A stretch of DNA of 64,000 nt from Okeania sp. SIO1I7 (GTDB taxonomy: Bacteria; Cyanobacteriota; Cyanobacteriia; Cyanobacteriales; Microcoleaceae), in NCBI GenBank assembly GCA_010672585.1, contig JAAHGF010000018.1, forward strand, positions 62,001 to 126,000. Direction: 5' to 3'. Below the pieces are notes generated by a model, which was given only the letters and a program-made list of their open reading frames with translations, was not told where the DNA came from and ran no database searches. Below, one piece after another: positions 20,790 through 30,395 of the stretch. The translations under genes and the position numbers were made by a program. Numbering within the stretch: position 1 is the first letter of the stretch; every line of letters begins with the position of its first letter.

Positions 20790-21920
20790 TTTAAATTTTG
20801 TTTATGTTGATAAATTTTACAATAGTTTAAGGTTAAAAATACCATCGCTGGTACAGGGAGTACCATATTTTTACGTTTTTCAATCGAACTTCAATAACTA
20901 TAACGTAAAGCTAATATTATACTAAATCCGGCGATCAAAATAACCGTTATTATGAAGGCTCTGCAGCTATGCTGAGGACACCTATGCTGAAGGGTTAGAG
21001 AGGAAGAGCGAAAAACAGACTTTTGATAACCGGATTTGGTATTAATTGTGAAATAGGTATGATTTGCACTCTTATTTTTTGCTCAAAACTTACATTGCGG
21101 GGGAGTTTCATACTTACAGCGCTTTTCAAATTGATGAACCACATCTTCACAAGCAAAACTTTGTAGGGACGTTACATGGAATGTCCCTACTGTAGTCTAC
21201 CCAAATGAAAACCGCTGTATACCAATTTTATGTGAGGCTGCATAAAATTAGTTTTTAGGTGGCGCGGTGGTAGGTATTGGGTGTTAGATGGCACATAATT
21301 ATGAAATTTATTAACAAGTCCTTCTTTAATGTACAGGCAACGCCTGATTAAAATATTGTTCTATGCAACTTTATATTAATTTGGTATTAAAATCAGTTAT
21401 CAGGTAACAGCTATTATTAATTATTAATTATTAATTATTAATTATTAATTATTAATTATTAATTATTACCTCTCCTTGAAAAGAAGAGGATTGACTCATT
21501 ATGAAAATTTTTATTTATTATCCCCTTAAAAGGGGAGGCGCATACCCACAATTTTTCGGTAAATGGTTTGTAAATGGTTAAACGTTTAAATTGTAGCTCC
21601 CAATTGAGACCAAGAAAATAATATTTGGGGAAACAACAAATAGACACTCTAAAATCTCAAATCTTAATGGGTATTAGTTGAGTTCCGGTTCCATTTTTCC
21701 TATCAATTGGAGTTGGAAACAGTTAACTGATGAGCGACCGCTCAATAGTTGGGGTCAATTACGAATCTGTTAAAAATATTAACTGTTAACTTGATAACTG
21801 GTAATACTGGTCTACTCACATAGTTTAAGTAGATATTAATTTAGATAAAAATCTACTTAATTGTAGTATGTTGAATTTAGTCATTATAGAACCGAGATTA
21901 GGTATAAAAGGTAAAAAATC
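20790..21920. other. Non-coding, repeat-filled spacer before gpmI
   Basis: No gene was found. The repeats are an AGAGAGGAA...GATAACCGGATTTGGTAT element (about 20993-21045, also at 4196-4250 and reversed at 46196-46262), a GTAGGGAC...GTCCCTAC hairpin (21164-21190), seven copies of TTAATTA (21418-21468), and a dispersed repeat with CCCCTTAAAAGGGGAGG (21521-21537). The last 80 bases carry GTAGTATGTTGAATTT and probably the gpmI promoter, not resolved. Confidence 0.55.
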
Positions 21921-23519
21921 ATGGGAACAGTTTCTATATCTCCGGTTGTACTAATTATTCTAGATGGTTGGGGTTATCGAGAACAAAAAGAAGGAAATGC
22001 CATTGCTGTTGGTGAAACACCTATAATTGATAGCCTTTGGCAAGCATATCCTAGAACTTTGATTCAAGCTTCGGGCAAAGCAGTAGGTTTGCCAGAAGGT
22101 CAAATGGGTAACTCGGAGGTCGGTCACTTAAATATTGGTGCGGGGAGAATTGTACCCCAGGAGTTGGTAAGAATATCTGATGCAGTAGAAGATGGGTCAA
22201 TTGCTCAAAATCAAGACATAGTTAAATGTTGTCAAGATATTAGTGAGCGTAATTCCAAACTACATTTAGTGGGTTTATGTTCCCCTGGAGGAGTTCATTC
22301 TCATGTAAACCACTTATTAGGTTTACTAGATATGGCTAAAGCAAAAGGAATTTCTGATGTTTGTATTCATGCTATTACTGATGGACGTGATACAAATCCA
22401 AAATCAGGAGTCCAGGTACTCAAACAAATAGAATATCACATTAAACAAAGTGATGTAGGACGAATTGCAACTATTAGCGGTCGTTACTATGCAATGGACC
22501 GGGATAAACGATGGGATAGAATTCAAAAAGCTTATGAAGTGATCACCAAAGATGGTTATGGAGTTGGTTGTTCTGCTTCTGATTTACTACAACAATGTTA
22601 TACTGAGGGTATAACAGATGAATTTGTTATCCCAGTTAGAGTATCCCCTGGAGCTATAGAACCAGGAGATGGAGTAATATTCTTTAATTTTCGTCCAGAT
22701 CGTGCTCGTCAATTGACTCAAGCTTTTGTAGATCCAGATTTTAATGGGTTTGAGCGCCAACCAATTCAACCATTGACATTTTTAACTTTTACTCAATATG
22801 ACCCTAGTTTACCCGTCTTAGTGGCTTTTAAGCCTCAAAATTTAAATAATATTCTCGGAGAAGTAATTTCTCAGCATGGTCTCCGTCAACTCCGCACTGC
22901 TGAAACTGAAAAATATGCTCATGTAACTTACTTTTTCAATGGAGGTTTAGAACAACCATTTGAAGGAGAAGACCGAGAATTGATTCAAAGTCCAATGGTA
23001 GCTCATTATGATGAAGCACCAGAAATGTCAGCAGAAGAAGTGACAGAAGTAGCGATCGCTGCTGTGGAAAAACAAATCTATTCTCTAATTGTGATTAACT
23101 ATGCTAACCCTGACATGGTAGGTCATACTGGGGTTATGGATGCGGCAGTAAATGCAGTTAAAACAGTTGACCATTGTTTAGGACAACTTTTAGATAGTAT
23201 TAGTAAAGTAGGTGGCACAGCAATAATTATTGCTGACCATGGTAATGCTGAATATATGTGCGATGAACAAGGAAGTCCTTGGACAGCTCACACGACAAAT
23301 CCTGTGCCATTTATACTCATAGAAGGAGAAGGACGAAAAATTCCTGGTCATGGCACTGGAGTACCTTTGCGACAGGATGGGTGTTTAGCAGATGTAGCAC
23401 CAACTATTTTGGAAATTTTACAGTTGCCTCAGCCCCCTGAGATGACTGGAAGGTCAATAATTGAAAATGCCGGATATGATATTCAACAAAATCGTACTCC
23501 TGTGCGAGTAGGTTTGTAG
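21921..23519 (+). CDS. gpmI: 2,3-bisphosphoglycerate-independent phosphoglycerate mutase
   Basis: The enzyme interconverts 3- and 2-phosphoglycerate in the cytosol for glycolysis and carbon flow from the Calvin cycle. The 532 residues fit cyanobacterial GpmI. Signatures are LIILDGWGYRE (metal ligand Asp15), the phosphoserine motif MGNSEVGHLNIGAGR (Ser65), FFNFRPDRARQLT, and the alkaline-phosphatase-like metal sites HTGVMDA and IIADHGNAEYM. The start is supported by family alignment from SISPVVLIILDGWG; only a weak ribosome site is visible. secG follows on the same strand about 550 bases later, a pairing I recall in other cyanobacteria. Confidence 0.97.
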   Translation: MGTVSISPVVLIILDGWGYREQKEGNAIAVGETPIIDSLWQAYPRTLIQASGKAVGLPEGQMGNSEVGHLNIGAGRIVPQELVRISDAVEDGSIAQNQDIVKCCQDISERNSKLHLVGLCSPGGVHSHVNHLLGLLDMAKAKGISDVCIHAITDGRDTNPKSGVQVLKQIEYHIKQSDVGRIATISGRYYAMDRDKRWDRIQKAYEVITKDGYGVGCSASDLLQQCYTEGITDEFVIPVRVSPGAIEPGDGVIFFNFRPDRARQLTQAFVDPDFNGFERQPIQPLTFLTFTQYDPSLPVLVAFKPQNLNNILGEVISQHGLRQLRTAETEKYAHVTYFFNGGLEQPFEGEDRELIQSPMVAHYDEAPEMSAEEVTEVAIAAVEKQIYSLIVINYANPDMVGHTGVMDAAVNAVKTVDHCLGQLLDSISKVGGTAIIIADHGNAEYMCDEQGSPWTAHTTNPVPFILIEGEGRKIPGHGTGVPLRQDGCLADVAPTILEILQLPQPPEMTGRSIIENAGYDIQQNRTPVRVGL

Positions 23520-24065
23520 TCAGTCAGGCAGACAGGAGGCAGTTCAACAATTAATAATTAATAATTAATAATTAATAATTAATAATTACCTCTCCTTTAA
23601 AACGGATAGGATTGACTCAAAGGAAAATTTTTCTTTTTATAACCAAAAATTTGGGTAGTTACGCCTCGCCCTTCTAGGGCGACTTTTTAGTTATTTTTTT
23701 CAATAAGTATGTTATGGTAAATTTTAATAATTAGGGTTTGCGCTAAGTAAAGTCTTTTTCCTGGGGTAGGATACAGGAGACAGGAGACAGGATAAATGGG
23801 AATGAGGGAGGAGGTAGGAGTTAAGAATTGTCTCTCAATTTTTCTGCCATAATCATACCAAAATACTAGCTTTATGCAGCTCTTGCCACCTAAAAGCTGG
23901 TAATTTTTTCAACTCTAGAACGCTAAAACCAATATCAGTCAATACTTTTAGAATTAATCAGCAAGCCCTAATTAAAAGCTCAGATTATGAAAGCTAGATT
24001 TAAGTATCGTACATACCCAACTCAAGATCAGTGAAATTATTGGATTTTTTAACGAATTAAAAACT
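23520..24065. other. Spacer between gpmI and secG
   Basis: It holds TAATTAATAATTAATAATTA runs (about 23550-23587), a dispersed repeat block (about 23588-23660), a MITE and no gene. Confidence 0.55.
23732..23970 (+). mobile_element. MITE family A, copy 4
   Basis: It runs from TAGGGTTTGC at 23732 to TCAGCAAGCCCTA at 23970, 239 bp, with the shared body CAGGAGACAGGA, TTTCTGCCATAATC and CAATATCAGTCAATACTTTT. It closely matches the outer part of copy 1. Confidence 0.85.
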
Positions 24066-24299
24066 ATGAATGTTGTTCAACTTGCGGAAATTATCTGGAT
24101 TATATCGGCTATAGGTATTGTTGTATTTGTATTGTTACACAGCCCCAAAGGTGATGGAATTGGTGGTATTGGTGGACAAGCTCAATTGTTTACTAGCAGC
24201 AAGAGTGCAGAGATAACTTTGAATAGGATTACTTGGACTTTTTCTGTACTTTTTATGGGTTTAACTATACTTCTTAGCGCAGGCTGGTTACCGCAATAG
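24066..24299 (+). CDS. secG: Protein translocase subunit SecG
   Basis: SecG is the small auxiliary subunit of the SecYEG channel in the plasma and thylakoid membranes. Its 77 residues contain two membrane segments (about 6-25 and 52-72), joined by the conserved loop HSPKGDGIGGIGGQAQLF. The order hydrophobic-GDGIGG-hydrophobic is the SecG signature. It lies downstream of gpmI on the same strand. Confidence 0.92.
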   Translation: MNVVQLAEIIWIISAIGIVVFVLLHSPKGDGIGGIGGQAQLFTSSKSAEITLNRITWTFSVLFMGLTILLSAGWLPQ

Positions 24300-24365
24300 G
24301 AATTTAGAATTTATAATTCAGAATTTAGAAGTTAAATTTTGGATGTAACTCAATTTGAAGGTTAA

Positions 24366-24407
24366 TTAACTATTGTTGATTTATCAATATCTATTAACAA
24401 TAGTTAA
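24366..24407 (+). terminator. Long-stem hairpin after secG
   Basis: TTAACTATTGTT (24366-24377) pairs perfectly with AACAATAGTTAA (24396-24407) around an 18-base loop. It lies 67 bases after the secG stop. There is no proper T-run, so termination is plausible but not certain. Confidence 0.5.
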
Positions 24408-24544
24408 TAGATTGATATGGTTATAATGGTCTAGTTGTATAGACTATGCTAAAATGTGACAAACAGAGCAGTTTGTGGTGCAAAACCAGACCACTATGTA
24501 ACCGCTATCCTGATAAGTTACCCCTAGTATGGTTAAGTAAGTGA

Positions 24545-24606
24545 CATCCTCCCGACGCCGATCTGACGGTACGGCGCGGGCTTCCAAACCTCACAGTTTG
24601 GCATTC
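24545..24606 (-). ncRNA. Candidate omega (reRNA) scaffold at the tnpB right end
   Basis: In this family the guide RNA arises from the 3' end of tnpB plus the right end of the element. The two stable hairpins directly downstream of the tnpB stop match that layout. The RNA itself is inferred from position and structure, not shown. Confidence 0.4.
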
Positions 24607-25863
24607 CTAGTTTTTCTCCCTACGAGGTTTCGCCTCTGACCTAGACGGAGTTGCCTCCGTCCCCGGCAGACCGACTGCATAGGCGTTTTCTATTCCCCAG
24701 AGTCCCTGGGTACTCAATTTTTCTAGACCACGCAATCTGATTACTTCTGATGCTGCATGATCTCTGTCTGTCTCGTATCCACATTCACTACATCTATGTC
24801 TCCGTTCCCAGAGTTCTTTCTTTCCCGTATGTGTTCCACATTTAGGACAAGTTTGAGATGTTCCATCAGGATTGACACGAGCAAAATAAATTTGATGTTT
24901 CTTGGCTACCCATTCCAGCAGGTTCAGGAACTGTCCGAAAGCTGCATCCAGAGTGTGCTTTCTCAACATTCCTCTGGACATGGCTTTCAAGTTTAAATCC
25001 TCAACAAACACCATCCCAATACCCTCTTTGCTACAAAGATGGTTAGCTTGTTTGAACTGCCAATCTTTGCGCACATTTGCAATGTGATTGTGAAATCTGG
25101 CTACCTGCAACCTCACTTTCTCCTGATTTTTAGAACCCTTTTTCGTTCTGCCATACTTGCGTTGCAGTAATTCCAACTCGCGATACAAGGATGTCAAAAA
25201 TCGGGGTCTGCCAATAAACTCTCTATCTGAGGTTGTCAAAAACTTCTCCAAACCCAAATCTATACCTATCGCTTCTCCGTGAGGTTGAGCTTCTGGTCTC
25301 GATACCTCAGACTGGAGCTTGAGTACTACGAACCACCTATCTGCCTTCCTTAATACCCTTGCTTGCTTGACTACAAAACCTTCTGGAATTGGTCGGTGCA
25401 AGTTAATGGGTATAATTCCAATCTTGGGCAGAGAAATCTGCCTACCTGTAATGGGGTTAGTTTTAAATTGAGGAAACAGCATGGACTTCATTTGGCCCAA
25501 CTTCTTGAAGCGAGGAAAGCCATAACCTCTTTGCTGGAAATAATTCCAACCATCGTGCAATCTACGAATTGTAGTTTGCAGAACTTGAGAGGGAACTTCT
25601 GTGAGTTCTGGGAATGCTTTTTTGGCCAGGGGCAGTGCGTTTTGCTGGTTGTAGTAGGTTGGAAAAGACTTGTTAGCTGGGATGATGTATTCTTTTGATA
25701 GGGAACAATAGTTCAAACTACACTTACGGGCATTCACCCAATCCTTGATTTCCCGCAAGGCATAGTTGTACAGTTTGCGAGATATTTCCAACCAATGGAG
25801 CATAGTTTGCTCTTGGATGGGGTCGGGGTGAAGTCGATAGCGATAGTTGATGGTTAGAGTCAT
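24607..25863 (-). CDS. tnpB: RNA-guided nuclease TnpB (IS200/IS605 family)
   Basis: TnpB proteins of this family are RuvC-type, omega-RNA-guided DNA nucleases related to Cas12. The 418 residues are full length. The N-terminal HTH region is YRYRLHPDPIQEQTMLHWLE. RuvC residues appear as Asp in AIGIDLGLEKFLTTSD, Glu in GMVFVEDLNLKAM and Asp in TDRDHAASEVIRL. The zinc ribbon CPKCGTHTG...HRCSECGY is intact. The tail beyond IRLRG (about residues 380-418) is long and rich in G, R and E, overlapping the element end. It appears potentially functional. It is unrelated in detail to the decayed copy at 13198. Confidence 0.92.
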   Translation of the reverse strand: MTLTINYRYRLHPDPIQEQTMLHWLEISRKLYNYALREIKDWVNARKCSLNYCSLSKEYIIPANKSFPTYYNQQNALPLAKKAFPELTEVPSQVLQTTIRRLHDGWNYFQQRGYGFPRFKKLGQMKSMLFPQFKTNPITGRQISLPKIGIIPINLHRPIPEGFVVKQARVLRKADRWFVVLKLQSEVSRPEAQPHGEAIGIDLGLEKFLTTSDREFIGRPRFLTSLYRELELLQRKYGRTKKGSKNQEKVRLQVARFHNHIANVRKDWQFKQANHLCSKEGIGMVFVEDLNLKAMSRGMLRKHTLDAAFGQFLNLLEWVAKKHQIYFARVNPDGTSQTCPKCGTHTGKKELWERRHRCSECGYETDRDHAASEVIRLRGLEKLSTQGLWGIENAYAVGLPGTEATPSRSEAKPRREKN

Positions 25864-26015
25864 ACAAAAATTCTAACACAGAATGATTACTCTATAGCTC
25901 TATATCTATACTGTTGGGTGATTTTTCCGGTCAATCCCGGAAAAAATCTGCTTGAGGGGTCCATGTATCCCGACGCTCATCTTTCAGATAGAGCGCGGCA
26001 CTTATAGCCCCTCAA

Positions 26016-26358
26016 ACTCCCCATCAGTTAAAACTTCTGTTTAGCCCATAACCAAGGCGACGTAAGTGTTGAAAAGAGTCTACAGGTTTTCTTGTACACA
26101 TCAGGAGATACCTCCTCAGCAGGTTTCACTTGCTGTGCATTGTTAGCAAATGTTAGCAAAATAGTATCGGTTTGAGAATGTTCTAACTACCCTGACGACT
26201 ACTATACATTCCCAGACAAATGTCTGGGAAATTTAGTGTTCCTCCTACACTATTGCCAGATAATTAAGTTATAAAAAAGTTTTTGTTTGTAGTAGGGCTT
26301 TAGCACAGGAAATATCTATCTTTTTTGCTCAAGCTCTACTATGCAGCTCTAATTATAA
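26016..26358. other. Spacer downstream of the TPR gene
   Basis: No gene was seen. There is a GTTAGCAAATGTTAGCAAA doublet at about 26143-26161 and a hairpin-like CCCAGACAAATGTCTGGG at 26212-26229, which could end transcription of the TPR gene from the right. Confidence 0.45.
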
Positions 26359-27210
26359 TTATTCTATTATGATAAATTTCTCCAAACTATTAACTAATGT
26401 AGGAGGCCAACGACGAATATTAGCTACCCAATCAAGGTCTTTATACCGGGGGTCTAATCCTACAGCAGCAACCCAGTTACTTTCCGCTTCTCCTTTTTTG
26501 CCTTGTTCCCAGAGACAAGCAGTTAAGGCAGCCCGCATATCAGCAAAGTTAGGATATTTACGAACCAGGCTTTTTATGGTTTTTACTGCTTCCTGAGTTT
26601 GTCCAATTTGGTAGAGAGCTAGAGAATAATTGGCACGAGCAAAGGCATATTCAGGAGCTAATTCAGAGGCTTTTTTGTAATCTTCAGTCGCTTTTTCCCA
26701 TTTTCCTAGTCCCGCTTCAGCATTGCCGCGGTTATTGTAGGCTATTGGATCTTCGGGGTCTAATTCTATAACTTGATTATAATCAGCGATCGCTTCTGAC
26801 CATTTGTTGAGCCTTTCATAAGCAATACCACGATTTAGATAAGGGTCGGGAGCATTAGGAAAAATTTCTATTGCTTTTTGATAATCATACATTGCCTCTT
26901 CTATTTTATTTTGGCTAAGTCTGATATTACCCCTATTGCTCCAAATTGCTGGATTATCAGGATATTGTTCTAAGATTTGAGTCCATAATTGTTCGGCGTT
27001 GGCAAAATCACCATTATTACTGGCACTTAAGGCTCGATCAAATAGATTGTTTAATTCTTCTAATTGAGTAGGAGTGATATTTTGTGGTTGAGTGGCTGCC
27101 ATTAAATTTGATGGGTTACTCAAGGAAAATACAGATAATAAAAGAATTGTTATGAAAAGTTTCGGAATTAAGTGCAGCATATTAATTTTATTTTTACCAT
27201 GTTTTATCAT
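26359..27210 (-). CDS. Exported tetratricopeptide-repeat protein
   Basis: A signal peptide or anchor lies near the N-terminus (LFITILLLSVFSLSNPSNLMA). Translation may start at the Met 11 codon (27180) rather than 27210. The body holds about five TPR units: WSNRGNIRLSQNKIEEAMYD, PYLNRGIAYERLNKWSEAIA, AYNNRGNAEAGLGKWEKATE and FARANYSLALYQIGQTQEAV. TPRs hold protein complexes together; related lumenal or periplasmic TPR proteins assist assembly of membrane complexes, but nothing here fixes the client. The C-terminus ends RRWPPTLVNSLEKFI, which looks like a conserved motif. It stands alone on its strand. Confidence 0.8.
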   Translation of the reverse strand: MIKHGKNKINMLHLIPKLFITILLLSVFSLSNPSNLMAATQPQNITPTQLEELNNLFDRALSASNNGDFANAEQLWTQILEQYPDNPAIWSNRGNIRLSQNKIEEAMYDYQKAIEIFPNAPDPYLNRGIAYERLNKWSEAIADYNQVIELDPEDPIAYNNRGNAEAGLGKWEKATEDYKKASELAPEYAFARANYSLALYQIGQTQEAVKTIKSLVRKYPNFADMRAALTACLWEQGKKGEAESNWVAAVGLDPRYKDLDWVANIRRWPPTLVNSLEKFIIIE

Positions 27211-27762
27211 ACTGTATATCTTTCAGATAAGATCATGTCTGATGGAGTGTATATTCAAGGTGGAATTAACTCATCAATTATCTCAACTTGAAAGAATTTT
27301 ATTAGTAGTTAAAGTATTAATCAGAAAATAACTAATAGTAACTTTTGACTGAATATTCTATGTAACTAATTTTAACTAGAGGAAGTTATCTCTTAAAAAT
27401 TTGCTATTGCAATATTTTAAGATGAAACAGTCCACTACTGTTTTTCTATCCATTCTAATTAAATCACAATTTCAAAGTTATATCATGTCCGGTAGCATCG
27501 TTCTTGTATAGAGAAGGTAAGAAAGACCGAAGTTGGAAGAAGGAAGAAGCTTTAAGAAAAGGAAAAATTTTACTTATATGGCGGTAGATATTTCCCCAAC
27601 TTTTACACGGGACTATACCAACGGACATGATATCAAAAGTTATATAAGAAGACTCCCAAAACTTTTTTTTATAGCTTTTTCTCTAGGCGATCGCTCTATA
27701 TATTGCTTATATTGTTTTTGTATTACAAAATAAATATTCTTGCCATGTAGAAGGATGTCAAT
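27211..27762. other. Spacer without a convincing gene
   Basis: AT-rich sequence with no repeat I recognise except a GGCGATCGC site at 27686. A 66-codon frame at 27533-27733 lacks family features, and I do not call it. Confidence 0.4.
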
Positions 27763-28200
27763 AGTGATTTTTGTTGGCTGACTACTCAGAGTAGTTTGAT
27801 GAGAGCGCAAATGACTCCAAGTTCAGAATTCAAATAGGTTTGACTCTACTATTGCGTATGTCACAATAGTAATGAATATATTTTTTATTTCTGATTTTTA
27901 ATAACTAGAGTGATTTTTGTTGGCTGACTGCTCAGAGTAGTTTGATGAGAGCGCAAATGACTCCAAGTTTAGAATTCAAATAGGTTTGACTCTACTATTG
28001 CGTATGTCACAATAGTAATGAATATATTTTTTATTTCTGATTTTTAATAACTAAAGTGATTTTTGTTGGCTGACTGCTCAGAGTAGTTTGATGAGAGCGC
28101 AAATGACTCCAAGTTTAGAATTCAAATAGGTTTGACTCTACTATTGCGTATGTCACAATAGTAATGAATATGTTTTTTTATTTCTGATTTTTAATTTTTA
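27763..28200. repeat. Three tandem 146-bp repeats
   Basis: Units start at 27763, 27909 and 28055 with AGTGATTTTTGTTGGCTGAC and differ by only a few bases. Each unit contains CTGCTCAGAGTAG and a hairpin TACTATTG-loop-CAATAGTA. It lies just past the 3' end of the gene at 28312-29901. Confidence 0.95.
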
Positions 28201-28311
28201 ATAAGTATTATCCTTTGTCTTGGGTCAGAGTGTTTTGAGCGAATAGCAAATCAGTTCTAATTTCTGTAGACCAATAAAGACTTGCCGAAAATCAAGTAAA
28301 ATTTGTCTACC

Positions 28312-29901
28312 CTACTTTAAGCTGCGCTTTTTCTTTAAATGATTTTTTGTCAATTGCCATACCAGTAAAGCCGTCAAACTACTAACCACAACCGCAGCGG
28401 GAAAAGGATGGGGAAGTAAGCTATGGTTTTTTTGCCATGGCCAGGTAGCAGGTTGGGTGACTAAACCAAAGCTTGAAGCAAGAATGGCTCCTGTTCCTAC
28501 CCCTAGACCGATGGCTTGAATGTTGTCTTGCAGTAGTTGTTCAGCTTTTTGTCGTTGTTGGTCTCGTTCTGCTTGGTCTATTTGTACTAAACCGCGAATA
28601 GTAGTGATCGCTCGATCTAGTAAAAGTGAGCCTTGATGGAGATAGGTTAGGTCTGCTTGAATTTGTCGTTGGAAGCGTTGAAAGTCTAGGTTGGCATAAT
28701 CTTGCCAAATATTTAGTTGGCTTTGGGTTAATTTTTCTAGGCGGTTAATTTTGTTGAGATAGTTTTCACGGTTAATATCTATTGTGTTTTGAAAGTTTCC
28801 TAAACTGCGGAGGTATTGGGAATTTTTGAGGGAGAGGTCTAGCAGATTTTTGATTTGTTGTTTGAGGTTTTTTAATTGTTGGTCTGAAAGGGTGGAGGAG
28901 TTGGGAATAGGTAGGGAAGTTTTATGCAATATTTCTACGGAGTTGGAAGTGGCTAATATTGCTTTTGACTCTGCACTCTCAATTCTCAATTTTTCTTCTT
29001 CAATAGTAGGAAGATAAACTGGAAATTTTTGAATAATATCTTCGATTTTTTTGATGTCTTCTAGGGCAGTTTTATATTCTTTTTTGCTATCGGCAAAGTT
29101 TTGCTTATTTTTGTGATGGTACAAAAATAGTTCTGGTAAATCCCATTGAATTTTGTTGAGTTTTTCTGTGGTAATTTCGCCAAAGATGAATAGGATAATT
29201 ATATGTCCGTAGGGATGATAATTATTGGGGTTTTGATATTCGTAAATATAGCCATCTAGAAGTTCGCCACTGGTATAAAAGGGTGGTGCATCTTCGAGGT
29301 TTTCGAGATTAAGAAAATTTTGTAAGTAACGGTCAGCAAGAGGTTTTAATTCTGCGGGAGTTTCGGGTTTTTCTGGGAGAAAACCGCTTAACATTATTGT
29401 GCTTCCCCAAAAGGCTTTTTTTTGTGTTTTTTGTAATTTTTGGTCTGAGTTGTGATTAATTCCTGAAAAAAACTGACGGGGCGGTTTTAATTGAGATAAA
29501 TCGGCAAAGGGAACTTTGTCTTTTCCTGGATTTTGGGGATGATAAATGGTGAGATAAAAACTATATGTATCATTGAGAAATTGAGGATAAATAAATCCTT
29601 TGTATGGGGAGTGATTTGCCAGAGTAATTCTTTGGCTACCTCTGCCTTGAGGATGATAAATTAAGTCTAAATTCGGTAGACCTGAGTTGAGGAATTCGGA
29701 GAAATCAGAGCGTAATTTTAATTTTGATGGATTCTGGTTTTGGTCTAATGCGTGATAATAATCTAAGAGGTTTTGATAGAAGGTTTGAATGTCTGTAATT
29801 TTTAGTTCAAATTTTTGGTAATTCGTCAAATTTACCGTTTTTAAATGATAGGTAAACAAGCGAATATTAGGAGCATAAATAAATTCTTGATTGATATTCA
29901 T
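28312..29901 (-). CDS. Coiled-coil protein with C-terminal membrane anchor, unknown function
   Basis: 529 residues that I do not recognise. The N-terminal 270 residues look globular (YAPNIRLFTYHLKTVNL, then FYLTIYHPQ, and HIIILFIFGEITTEKL). Residues about 270-440 are strongly helical, with heptad-like L/I spacing, such as LSDQQLKNLKQQIKNLLDLS. Two hydrophobic segments follow near 463-480 and 496-512, ending in a basic KKKRSLK tail. So a cytoplasmic sensor or effector tied to the membrane is likely. It is downstream of the CHAT protein gene and a small gene on the same strand. A long repeat-filled gap (about 500 bases) separates it, so co-transcription is unproven. Confidence 0.6.
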   Translation of the reverse strand: MNINQEFIYAPNIRLFTYHLKTVNLTNYQKFELKITDIQTFYQNLLDYYHALDQNQNPSKLKLRSDFSEFLNSGLPNLDLIYHPQGRGSQRITLANHSPYKGFIYPQFLNDTYSFYLTIYHPQNPGKDKVPFADLSQLKPPRQFFSGINHNSDQKLQKTQKKAFWGSTIMLSGFLPEKPETPAELKPLADRYLQNFLNLENLEDAPPFYTSGELLDGYIYEYQNPNNYHPYGHIIILFIFGEITTEKLNKIQWDLPELFLYHHKNKQNFADSKKEYKTALEDIKKIEDIIQKFPVYLPTIEEEKLRIESAESKAILATSNSVEILHKTSLPIPNSSTLSDQQLKNLKQQIKNLLDLSLKNSQYLRSLGNFQNTIDINRENYLNKINRLEKLTQSQLNIWQDYANLDFQRFQRQIQADLTYLHQGSLLLDRAITTIRGLVQIDQAERDQQRQKAEQLLQDNIQAIGLGVGTGAILASSFGLVTQPATWPWQKNHSLLPHPFPAAVVVSSLTALLVWQLTKNHLKKKRSLK

Positions 29902-30395
29902 TCTAATTCTGGAGGTTGGTTATTGTAAGCATTCAGCTATCAGCATTCAGCTATCAGCATTCAGCTTATGGGTTATGGTTAGGCTTTGGGAATAGCTGTT
30001 GAATAAAAGAATTCATTAATTGATAATGGATAATTGATAATTGATAATTACCTCTGGTTAAAACCGCTACGGAATTGAATATCAGGAGATATTATTTCTT
30101 CTCTTGGTCGATTGGATATGGCGAGGAGACCTCGCCATCCCTCGACCGCTTTTTTTCCCCTTAAAAGGGGAGGCTTTAAACCAGAATTATTTAATGATTA
30201 ATGATTAATAATTAATAATTCGGTAAGCATTTATTTAATCTGAGTTAACTCTGCTCACCGCTGACAAATGAAGGCTTAATTCTTACTGGTTATTAGCGAA
30301 TAATTAAGGTTTAAAGCCTTTCTTTTAAAGGAGAAAAATTTTTCCTTAAGCATCAATCCTCTTCTTTTCAAGGAGAGATAATTGTTAATTATTAA
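29902..30395. repeat. Cluster of dispersed repeats
   Basis: It begins with three copies of CATTCAGCTATCAG (29930-29965). Then come a TAATTGATAATGGATAATTG run, a full dispersed block (about 30050-30240) with ATATGGCGAGGAGACCTCGCCAT and CCCCTTAAAAGGGGAGG, and a second block in reverse (about 30290-30400). No gene. Confidence 0.7.

Larger units (their letters stand above)
24541..26015 (-). mobile_element. IS200/IS605-family element carrying only tnpB
   Basis: The tnpB gene is bracketed by structured ends. Beyond its stop are hairpins CCAAAC/GTTTGG (24584-24601) and CGCCG/CGGCG (24556-24576), ending near GTGACATCC. Beyond its start are TTTTTCCGG/CCGGAAAAA (25922-25945) and a stem TTGAGGGG/CCCCTCAA (25952-26015) enclosing CCCGACGCTCATCTTTCAGA. 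No tnpA is present, so movement would need TnpA from elsewhere. The exact borders are inferred. Confidence 0.65.

Noticed and set aside
21418-21468. CRISPR-like or origin repeats (TTAATTA run)
   Set aside because: Plain heptamer tandem repeat without spacers; the same runs occur at many places in the window.
21459-21647. 62-residue minus-strand frame
   Set aside because: It translates a dispersed intergenic repeat; no homologue-like features.
27763-28200. CRISPR array
   Set aside because: Only three units of 146 bp without short repeat/spacer structure, and no cas genes.
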